Shown one piece after another: positions 1 to 6,255 of a DNA stretch of 6,767 nucleotides. The translations under genes and the position numbers were made by a program. Position 1 is the stretch's first letter, and each line of letters opens with the position of its first letter. The DNA comes from an uncultured Terrimonas sp. (GTDB taxonomy: Bacteria; Bacteroidota; Bacteroidia; Chitinophagales; Chitinophagaceae). The stretch covers positions 1-6,767 of the forward strand of contig CAMPJQ010000155.1 in NCBI GenBank assembly GCA_946886925.1. The letters run 5' to 3'. The notes under the pieces were generated by a model. That model did not search any database, was not told where the DNA came from, and saw only the letters and a list, made by a program, of their open reading frames with translations.

Positions 1-458
1 GCGTAAAAGTATTGGCCAGCAATGAATACCCCAATGGCGTAAAATTCATGGGTACAGAGGGATGGATCTTCGTTACCCGGGGCAGTTATTCCGTAACAGC
101 CAGCGACCCTGTGGCAAAAGGTAAAAATGCTAAAGCGTTGGATGCAAGCGATCCAAAAATTCTTACATCGGTAATTGGAGAAAATGAAATTCATCTTATA
201 GACAGTAAAGACCATCATGCCAACTGGCTGAACAGCATCATTACCGGGGTACCCAATATTGCACCAATAGAAGTAGGTCACCGGGCATGTTCGGTTTGCC
301 TGCTAAACCATAGCGCTATGAAGCTGAACAGGAAATTATACTGGGATCCTGTAACCGAAAAGTTTAAAAATGACGATGAAGCCAATGCCATGCTGGTGCG
401 TTCACAAAGATGGCCTTACCAGATTGAGAAAGGATTTAATGTAAGAACAATGATTTGA
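1..458 (+). CDS. Gfo/Idh/MocA family oxidoreductase, C-terminal part (5' end outside window)
   Basis: The reading frame is open to the left edge (first full codon at 3) and stops at TGA 456-458, giving 151 visible residues. The TTG at 12 is an internal codon, not a supported start. The protein end matches the C-terminal alpha/beta domain of the sugar-type Gfo/Idh/MocA NAD(P)-dependent dehydrogenases of Bacteroidota. Visible hallmarks are GVKFMGTEGWIFV near the start, then HHANWLNSI, then IAPIEVGHRAC, and finally LYWDPVTEKF followed by DDEAN and a closing RWPYQI. This segment forms the beta-sheet face next to the substrate pocket. The Rossmann domain and catalytic Lys/His residues lie upstream of the window, so substrate, cofactor and any Tat or Sec signal cannot be judged. 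The gene is followed after 129 bp by a second Gfo/Idh/MocA-like gene, so the two may act on the same sugar. The family call is firm; the function is open. Confidence 0.9.
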   Translation, partial: VKVLASNEYPNGVKFMGTEGWIFVTRGSYSVTASDPVAKGKNAKALDASDPKILTSVIGENEIHLIDSKDHHANWLNSIITGVPNIAPIEVGHRACSVCLLNHSAMKLNRKLYWDPVTEKFKNDDEANAMLVRSQRWPYQIEKGFNVRTMI

Positions 459-483
459 GATTTGGAATTTGAGATTTGAAATT
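453..483 (+). repeat. Tandem 7-bp repeat ATTTGRR overlapping a stop codon
   Basis: Four consecutive heptamers read ATTTGAG (453-459), ATTTGGA (460-466), ATTTGAG (467-473) and ATTTGAA (474-480), followed by a partial ATT. The TGA stop of the upstream gene (456-458) lies inside the first unit, so the array starts in the last codons of the gene. Similar A/T-rich heptad strings are, from general familiarity, common between genes in this group of bacteria. No function is assigned. Confidence 0.75.
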
Positions 484-490
484 ATTCTAA

Positions 491-576
491 AACACCGTCC
501 CACTCCCTGCCCGCCCGTTCGGGTGGGCGCTGTCAGGAGAGCTTGTCCCGCAAAATGCGGGGGAAAGTGGTGAGGT
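491..576 (+). repeat. GC-rich double-hairpin block (REP- or MITE-like candidate)
   Basis: This intergenic block is much richer in GC than its surroundings. It holds two strong stem-loops. The first pairs GCCCGCCC (509-516) with GGGTGGGC (521-528) across the loop GTTC, with one G-T wobble. The second pairs CCCGCA (547-552) with TGCGGG (556-561) across the loop AAA. Flanking it are CACCGTCCCACTCCC on the left and GGGGAAAGTGGTGAGG on the right, which are loosely complementary. Neither hairpin is followed by a T-run, so a classical intrinsic terminator is not supported. It could be a dispersed repeat, an mRNA-processing or stability structure between two genes of one transcript, or a leader element for the gene at 588. 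GAGGT at 572-576 is the only Shine-Dalgarno-like string before that start. Confidence 0.5.
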
Positions 577-587
577 AAAACAACACT

Positions 588-1973
588 ATGCAACGATATA
601 CAACCATACTATTTTCGGCTTTAATGATAGGAGCAACGGCCTGCCAGTCTTCAGGCAATAAAAATGGTGAATCCCTAAAAGACAGCAGCATGGTCAAACT
701 CATCACACTCGACCCGGGCCATTTTCATGCCGCACTGGTGCAAAAGGTGGGCTATCCCGGTGTGGATACTACTGTACACGTATATGCGCCGGAAGGACCG
801 GAATTGCAATCCTACCTCAGCCTCGTTAACCAGTACAATGAAAGAGCGGATAATCCCACGCACTGGAAAGAAGAGGTATATACCGGAAGTGATTTCGCTG
901 AAAAAATGCTGGAGCAAAAGAAAGGCAATGTGGTAGTGCTTTCGGGCAACAACCGTTTAAAAACAGATTATATACAAAGGTCTGTAGCTGCGGGATTGAA
1001 TGTGCTGGCCGATAAACCCATGGCCATTAACAGTACCAATTTTACCAAACTGGTACAGGCGTTTGATGAAGCGGGTAAGAAAAATGTGCTCCTCTATGAT
1101 ATTATGACAGAACGTTCGGAAATAACCAATATACTGCAGCAGGAACTGATGCAGCAGTCCGGATTGTTCGGCGAATTGAAGAAAGGAACGGAAAAAGATC
1201 CGGCCGTTATGATTGAAAGTGTACACTATTTCTTTAAAAACGTATCGGGTAAACCATTGGTAAGGCCGGAATGGTTTTTTGATGCGGCACAGCAGGGCGA
1301 TGCCATAGCCGATGTGGGAACACACCTTGTTGATCTTGTACAGTGGCAGTGTTTTCCCGGCGTATCGCTGGATTATACGAAAGATATTCAGATCAATACT
1401 GCCCGCGTTTGGCCAACGCCTCTAACCTTGTCGCAATACGCATCCATTACAGGTAAAAATACTTATCCCGAATATCTGAAACCGGATATTGTAAAGGATT
1501 CTGTTTTAAATACGCATGCCAACGGCGAAATGAATTATACCTTAAAAGATATTCATGTTAAGATCATTGCCCGGTGGGATTATAAGGCTGCAGAAGGGGG
1601 CGATACCCATCATGAAATTATAAAAGGAACCAAAGCCACACTTGAAATAAGACAGGGCAAAGCAGAAAATTACAAACCCGTTTTATACATCATTCCTTCC
1701 GGTGATAAAAAGGATGATTTTGATTCCGCGGTGCAGGAAGCGACAGCAACCATAGCTACAAAATATCCTGGTGTAAAAGCAGAAAAGCAGGGAGCGGAAT
1801 GGAAGGTAATTGTTCCTTCATCATACGATGTGGGACATGAAGCCCATTTTGGACAGGTGATGGAAAGGTATTTACAATATTTGAAAGGCGGTTTGCCCGG
1901 ATGGGAAGTGCCGAACATGATAGCAAAATATTATACTACAACCAAAGCACTGGAAATAGCAACGAAAAATTAA
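588..1973 (+). CDS. Divergent Gfo/Idh/MocA-type oxidoreductase with lipoprotein signal peptide
   Basis: This 461-residue protein resembles the Bacteroidota family of putative oxidoreductases that carry their own C-terminal domain type. Residues 1-19 form a short lipoprotein signal with a hydrophobic run (ILFSALMIGATA) and a lipobox ending at Cys19. No acidic residues follow within five positions, so surface export is not indicated and a periplasm-facing anchor is more likely. The Rossmann-like domain begins near residue 37 with LITLDPGHFHA (D42, H45, H47) in place of a classic GxGxxG loop. The conserved EKP motif appears as DKP (142-144), and the substrate-domain motif DVGTHLVDLVQW starts at D242 (H246, D249). 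The remainder, from about 260, is the sheet domain. The start at 588 is chosen because it restores the signal peptide; Met35 (690-692) would give a cytoplasmic form beginning at the conserved domain. Substrate is unknown. The preceding gene is a canonical family member, which suggests a paired oxidation step. Confidence 0.85.
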   Translation: MQRYTTILFSALMIGATACQSSGNKNGESLKDSSMVKLITLDPGHFHAALVQKVGYPGVDTTVHVYAPEGPELQSYLSLVNQYNERADNPTHWKEEVYTGSDFAEKMLEQKKGNVVVLSGNNRLKTDYIQRSVAAGLNVLADKPMAINSTNFTKLVQAFDEAGKKNVLLYDIMTERSEITNILQQELMQQSGLFGELKKGTEKDPAVMIESVHYFFKNVSGKPLVRPEWFFDAAQQGDAIADVGTHLVDLVQWQCFPGVSLDYTKDIQINTARVWPTPLTLSQYASITGKNTYPEYLKPDIVKDSVLNTHANGEMNYTLKDIHVKIIARWDYKAAEGGDTHHEIIKGTKATLEIRQGKAENYKPVLYIIPSGDKKDDFDSAVQEATATIATKYPGVKAEKQGAEWKVIVPSSYDVGHEAHFGQVMERYLQYLKGGLPGWEVPNMIAKYYTTTKALEIATKN

Positions 1974-2042
1974 CTGCCTTTAGCCTTGGTATAACAATTT
2001 TAAAAAACGGCAAAAAAAATATTTAACATGCCGAAGGGCGGA

Positions 2043-2068
2043 GCTTTGCCTGTTAAAACAGGTTAAGC
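2043..2068 (+). other. Imperfect hairpin in the leader of the SDR gene
   Basis: The inner stem CCTGTT (2049-2054) pairs with AACAGG (2057-2062). An outer stem GCTT (2043-2046) pairs with AAGC (2065-2068), separated by a T-T mismatch and a G-T wobble. No T-run follows, and the structure ends 33 bases before the ATG at 2102. It might mark an mRNA boundary, a protein-binding site or a stability element. The rest of the 1974-2101 gap is A/T-rich, with no recognisable promoter motif. Confidence 0.4.
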
Positions 2069-2101
2069 AAAAGACGAACAATATTGATCTAACTAATTTT
2101 T

Positions 2102-2866
2102 ATGACAACAGCCAATAAGTTTAATTTATCAGGAAAAAAAGCATTGATCACCGGCGGCAGCAAAGGATTGGGATTTGCTATCGCAAAAGCATTTATTGAG
2201 TACGGCGCCGAAGTGATCATTACGGGAAGGAATAAGGAACACATGAATAAGGCATGCAAAGAACTGGGTGAGAAGTGTACAGGCCTCATTTTCGATCTTA
2301 AGGATTTGAACCGGATAGGCGCATTCATTTCAACCATAGAAGAGGAACATGGTGCAATTGATATACTGGTAAACAATGCCGGCATCCATCTAAAAAAGGA
2401 TGCGCTGGACGTAAGCAACGAAGAGTATGAAGAAGTGATTCGCATTAACCAGCAGGCCGTATTTGCATTGAGCAGGGAGTGTGCAAAAAAAATGATGATC
2501 CGTAAAAAAGGAACGATCATCATGGTGAGTTCCATGGCATCGCAATACGGCATACCGAAAGTAATTGCCTATACAGCAGCAAAATCAGCGGTAGAAGGAA
2601 TGACAAGAGGTTTGGCGGTAGAGTTGTCGCCGTTGGGCATAAGGGTAAATTGTATTGCCCCCGGCTTTATTGAAACGGATATGTCGTCCAAGGCGCTAAA
2701 TGGCGATAAAGAAAGGAAACAGCGGGTACTGTCGCGCACACCAATGGGCAAATTGGGAGCACCGGATGATGTAGCACATGCGGCTGTATACTTATCATCC
2801 GACGCGGCGGGTTATATCACCGGCATCGTGCTGCCTGTAGACGGAGGTAATGCTATTGGATTTTAG
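2102..2866 (+). CDS. SDR family NAD(P)-dependent oxidoreductase, gluconate 5-dehydrogenase/KduD-like
   Basis: This complete classical short-chain dehydrogenase of 254 residues has the usual length of 245-260. The cofactor loop TGGSKGLG spans 17-24, D65 follows the third strand, and NNAG lies at 91-94. The catalytic tetrad is N116, S144, Y157 and K161, with YTAAK spaced as in FabG. PG at 187-188 and the terminal PVDGG fit the family. An arginine after the second strand (TGRN, 41-44) favours NADP(H), although this is only indicative. Overall sequence, including the ALDVSNEEYEEV and LSRTPMGKLGAPDD regions, resembles gluconate 5-dehydrogenases and KduD-type sugar-acid reductases more than FabG. 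A role in interconverting keto and hydroxy sugar acids or polyols in the cytoplasm is inferred. There is no signal peptide. The ATG is preceded by an A/T-rich leader without a Shine-Dalgarno, as is common in Bacteroidota. A FabG-like or other polyol dehydrogenase role is not excluded. Confidence 0.92.
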   Translation: MTTANKFNLSGKKALITGGSKGLGFAIAKAFIEYGAEVIITGRNKEHMNKACKELGEKCTGLIFDLKDLNRIGAFISTIEEEHGAIDILVNNAGIHLKKDALDVSNEEYEEVIRINQQAVFALSRECAKKMMIRKKGTIIMVSSMASQYGIPKVIAYTAAKSAVEGMTRGLAVELSPLGIRVNCIAPGFIETDMSSKALNGDKERKQRVLSRTPMGKLGAPDDVAHAAVYLSSDAAGYITGIVLPVDGGNAIGF

Positions 2867-2923
2867 CTTTCGGCTTTGAGCCATCAGCTTTCAGCCGTTG
2901 GTTGCAGGGTGCAGGTTGCAGGG
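2865..2923 (+). repeat. Heptad-phased tandem repeat starting in a stop codon
   Basis: From 2865 the sequence divides without slippage into 7-bp units: AGCTTTC, GGCTTTG, AGCCATC, AGCTTTC, AGCCGTT, GGTTGCA, GGGTGCA, GGTTGCA, then GGG. Two consensus types (AGCTTTC-like, then GGTTGCA-like) share one register. The first unit begins inside the TAG stop (2864-2866) of the SDR gene. An imperfect hairpin, CGGCT...AGCCG with an inner AGC/GCT-type stem, can form over 2871-2897. No T-run follows. The rest of the gap to 3040 is A/T-rich leader sequence in which no promoter or terminator could be recognised. Confidence 0.7.
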
Positions 2924-3040
2924 AAAAGAGTACCATAATAAAATACATATTCATCCAGAAAAAAAACAATAGAAATAGGGTTAACTGAAAAAAGCGCCAA
3001 ACTAAAACTTGATTATTAATAACTAACAAAACTTGCTATT

Positions 3041-6000
3041 ATGAAGGAGAGAAAACTTCGCAGGCTACCGGTGCTTTTATGCATCCTCCTGCTTTGCCAG
3101 TGGCAAACCACGCTTGCACAAAATATTACTGTGCAGGGCAGGGTAACCACGGCCGACCGCCCCAACGGCGTTCCCGGAATTTCCGTTAGCGTGGAGGGTA
3201 CCACCAATGGTACTACCACCAACGACGAGGGAAGGTTCCGCTTAACCGGCGTTCCCGGCTCAGGGAAGCTTGTATTTTCATCCGTGGGTTTCAAAACACA
3301 AATCATTACTGTAAAAAATCAGTCAACCATTAATGTTGAACTGGAAGCGGCAGAAGCTTCACAGTTGGAACAGGTGGTGGTGATTGGTTATGGTACAGCC
3401 AAAAAGAAAGATCTTACCGGGGCTGTATCATCGGTGAAAGCCACACAACTGGAAAATGAACGACCATCATCCATCCAGGATATCCTGCGCGGAAATATTC
3501 CGGGTTTGAACATTGGCTTTACTGCTTCTCCAAAAGGAGATGCATCTCTGGAGGTAAGAGGCAAAAATACTTTGAATGCAGGATCCAGTCCGCTTATTGT
3601 ATTGGACGGTATCATTTATTATGGTGCATTGGCCGACATTAACCCCAATGATATTGAAACCATTGACGTATTAAAAGACGCAAGCTCTGCCGCTGTATAC
3701 GGTGCCAAAGCAGCAAGTGGCGTAATTCAGGTTACTACCAAAAAAGGTAAATCCGGTAAACCCGTTATTAACTTTAATGCGAGCACCGGGCTTGCCACCA
3801 TGAGCGTTAACGAAAGAGTGGACAATGCTGAGGAATTTTTGTATACCTGGAGAAGAAATGCACAATACAGCACAAACATCAATGCAAAACCTTATCAGGT
3901 TGACGATCCCCGGCAATTGCCATCAAACATAGCTGTAGCCGACTGGCTGGCTTACGACAATTCCAATCCTACCGCCGACCCTGTTACCGTTTGGTTGCAA
4001 AGATTAAACCTGCAACCGGTTGAAATAGCTAATTACAAAGGCGGACGTACTCAAAACTGGTACGACATGATGTTCCATAACGGACAACGCCAGGATTATA
4101 ATATAAGCCTTTCCGGCAGGCAGGACAGGATAAGCTATTACTGGTCTATGGGCTATATGAAAAACGAAGGCGTTGTAGTGGGGGATGACTATAATGTAAT
4201 GCGTACCCGCATCAATATAGATGCTAAAGTAACGGACTTCTTAAGTGTGGGTACCAATACGCAATTTAGCGTAAGAGATGAAAGTGCCGTACCGGTAGAC
4301 TGGACGCTGATTACATCAAATTCTCCCTGGGGCTCTTTCTGGAATGACGATTCAACCGATTATCGCTATCATCCCAATGACGAAGCCAGTGGTGGTAGAA
4401 ACCCTTTTTCCGTTCCAAAATATACCGACCGCCTGAAAAAATATTATACCCTCAATTCCAGTATTTACGCAAAGGTTTCATTGCCATTCGATATAAAATA
4501 CCAGGTAAATATTACACCGCGGTTTGAATGGTACAATTACTTTAACGGACAATCTTCGAAATATCAGGACTGGACTAATGTTGGAGGCATTGCAACAAGG
4601 GAAAACCGGAATATCTATCAATGGCAGGTAGATAACCTGCTTACCTGGAGTAAAAATATTGGCCGGGATCATCATGTGGATGTAACCTTACTGGCCAATG
4701 CGGAAAAATACCGGGTGTGGCGCAATAAAGTAGTGGGCACAGGCTTTCAACCCAGTGATGTACTGGGCTACCACAATATGGGAGCCGCAACCATTACTGT
4801 TCCCTGTAATACCTGCGTTTACAGCGATGAAGGCGATGGCACCCAATACGGAGATGAGGTAAGCACTGCGGATGCCTTAATGGCACGCTTGTTTTACTCG
4901 TTTAAAGATCGCTACATGCTTACTTTAACGGCAAGGCGTGATGGCTACTCCGCCTTTGGGCAAAGCAATCCAAGAGCTACTTTTCCATCAGCGGCAATAG
5001 GCTGGGTGTTCAGCGATGAACCTTTCCTGAAATCCGGATGGCTGAACTATGGCAAACTGAGGGTAAGCTACGGACTAAACGGCAACAGGGACATTGGAAG
5101 ATATGTAGCATTGTCTGATTTACAAACCGGGAAATATTTACACGTACTGCCTAACGGAAGTATCCAGCAGGTATCACAATTGTACGTGAACAATATGCAG
5201 AACAAATTACTGAAATGGGAAACCACTACCGCTTTTAATGTGGGACTCGATTTTGCACTGCTCAACAACAGGATAGATGGAAGCATTGATGTGTACAAAA
5301 GCAAAACAAATGACCTGCTGGTTAAACGTACATTACCCGATATCCTGGGCTTTAGTTTTGTATGGGACAATCTCGGTCAGGTTGATAATTCTGGTGTAGA
5401 AGTGGGTCTCAATTCAAGAAACATCCAAAGAAATAATTTTACATGGAACACCTCATTGAACTTTTCTTTGAACCGCAATAAAATTGTGCATCTCTATGGC
5501 TCTAAAACAGATATAAAAGACGCGAATGGAAACGTGATAGGGGAAAAAGAAGCGGATGACAAAGCCAATAAATGGTTTATTGGTCAGCCTTTAGACGTTG
5601 TATGGGATCAAAACGCATTGGGCATCTGGCAAACCAATGAATTCGATCAGGCACGTGCATACGGGGTTTACCCGGGCGATTTTAAGATCAAAGATGTAAA
5701 CAACGACGGAAAATATACCGATGATGACAGAGAATTTCTGGGCTATACCGAACCACGTTTCCGGTGGACGTTGCGCAATGAATTTACTTTCTTTGAGAAC
5801 TTTAGTTTTTCATTCATGATGTATTCGTACTGGGGTCATATGGCCACCTATAACCAGGCAAAGAACAGGAGCAATGCATTCCCGGATCGTGTGAACTCCT
5901 ATGCCTTCCCGTTCTGGACGCCTGAAAATCCCACGGACGATTATGCCCGCCTCGCCTCCAATGACGGCAGTGCGAGTTACAGCGTATACCGGAAAAAATC

Positions 6001-6199
6001 ATTCATCCGGTTAGACAATGTGGCACTCGCTTATTCAGTTCCTAAAAACCTGCTGAAAAGAATCAGTACGCAGGATCTGAAATTCTTTTTTACCATAAAA
6101 AATGCAGCAATGTATGCACAGCAATGGACATACTGGGATCCGGAAAACAGTGGACCTACCCCACGGATATATACACTGGGCTTGAATCTTACTTTATAA
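3041..6199 (+). CDS. SusC/RagA family TonB-linked outer membrane receptor
   Basis: This complete 1052-residue protein is typical in length for the family. It is an outer-membrane TonB-dependent transporter that, with its SusD partner, imports oligosaccharides or other large nutrients. A Sec signal peptide spans 1-26 (basic RKLRR, a leucine-rich core, cleavage after TLA before Q27). A carboxypeptidase-regulatory-like beta-sandwich covers about 30-101, from VQGRV through FSSVGFKT. The family signature VVVIGYGT is at 112-119, followed by the plug domain at about 124-236 with LRGNIPG, SPLIVLDGI and VLKDASSAAVYGAKAASG. The rest is the 22-strand barrel, ending in a WDPE-containing region and the terminal strand YTLGLNLTL. 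An acidic loop DVNNDGKYTDDD (885-896) could bind calcium. Two cysteines (C589, C592) sit in a likely extracellular loop. The next gene, 56 bp downstream, encodes the SusD-like partner. Substrate cannot be read from sequence. The ATG at 3041 is chosen because it gives an intact signal peptide. Confidence 0.97.
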   Translation: MKERKLRRLPVLLCILLLCQWQTTLAQNITVQGRVTTADRPNGVPGISVSVEGTTNGTTTNDEGRFRLTGVPGSGKLVFSSVGFKTQIITVKNQSTINVELEAAEASQLEQVVVIGYGTAKKKDLTGAVSSVKATQLENERPSSIQDILRGNIPGLNIGFTASPKGDASLEVRGKNTLNAGSSPLIVLDGIIYYGALADINPNDIETIDVLKDASSAAVYGAKAASGVIQVTTKKGKSGKPVINFNASTGLATMSVNERVDNAEEFLYTWRRNAQYSTNINAKPYQVDDPRQLPSNIAVADWLAYDNSNPTADPVTVWLQRLNLQPVEIANYKGGRTQNWYDMMFHNGQRQDYNISLSGRQDRISYYWSMGYMKNEGVVVGDDYNVMRTRINIDAKVTDFLSVGTNTQFSVRDESAVPVDWTLITSNSPWGSFWNDDSTDYRYHPNDEASGGRNPFSVPKYTDRLKKYYTLNSSIYAKVSLPFDIKYQVNITPRFEWYNYFNGQSSKYQDWTNVGGIATRENRNIYQWQVDNLLTWSKNIGRDHHVDVTLLANAEKYRVWRNKVVGTGFQPSDVLGYHNMGAATITVPCNTCVYSDEGDGTQYGDEVSTADALMARLFYSFKDRYMLTLTARRDGYSAFGQSNPRATFPSAAIGWVFSDEPFLKSGWLNYGKLRVSYGLNGNRDIGRYVALSDLQTGKYLHVLPNGSIQQVSQLYVNNMQNKLLKWETTTAFNVGLDFALLNNRIDGSIDVYKSKTNDLLVKRTLPDILGFSFVWDNLGQVDNSGVEVGLNSRNIQRNNFTWNTSLNFSLNRNKIVHLYGSKTDIKDANGNVIGEKEADDKANKWFIGQPLDVVWDQNALGIWQTNEFDQARAYGVYPGDFKIKDVNNDGKYTDDDREFLGYTEPRFRWTLRNEFTFFENFSFSFMMYSYWGHMATYNQAKNRSNAFPDRVNSYAFPFWTPENPTDDYARLASNDGSASYSVYRKKSFIRLDNVALAYSVPKNLLKRISTQDLKFFFTIKNAAMYAQQWTYWDPENSGPTPRIYTLGLNLTL

Positions 6200-6255
6200 A
6201 ACATTTGGTAAAGTAAGTTTGAGACTATATCCAATCACTACATAAATATCAGAAA

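Noticed and set aside
12..14. TTG at position 12 as the true start of the first gene
   Set aside because: The frame continues open to the window edge and the residues begin in the middle of a conserved C-terminal domain, so the gene is cut by the window and not short.
957..1325. 122-codon open frame on the minus strand
   Set aside because: It is antisense to the conserved DKP and GTH..D regions of the lipoprotein dehydrogenase and has no recognisable domain or start context.
2008..2033. CGGCA...TGCCG inverted repeat as a possible terminator after the second dehydrogenase gene
   Set aside because: The stem is only 5 bp with a 16-base A/T-rich loop and no T-run follows, so chance pairing is likely.
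2089..2553. 154-codon open frame on the minus strand
   Set aside because: It lies wholly antisense to the SDR gene, whose cofactor and catalytic motifs are intact. Its translation shows no recognisable domain and has the skewed composition of a shadow frame.
5693..5728. DxNxDG-like calcium-binding motif in the SusC-like protein as an unusual feature
   Set aside because: Acidic loops of this form before the next barrel strand are common in SusC/RagA proteins, so it is noted in the annotation but is not novel.
6214..6221. TAAGTTTG, matching the Bacteroidota -7 promoter consensus TAnnTTTG, between susC and susD
   Set aside because: No TTG/TTTG -33 element lies at the expected spacing. A six-base match is expected about 1.6 times per strand by chance in a window this size, and susC/susD pairs are normally cotranscribed.
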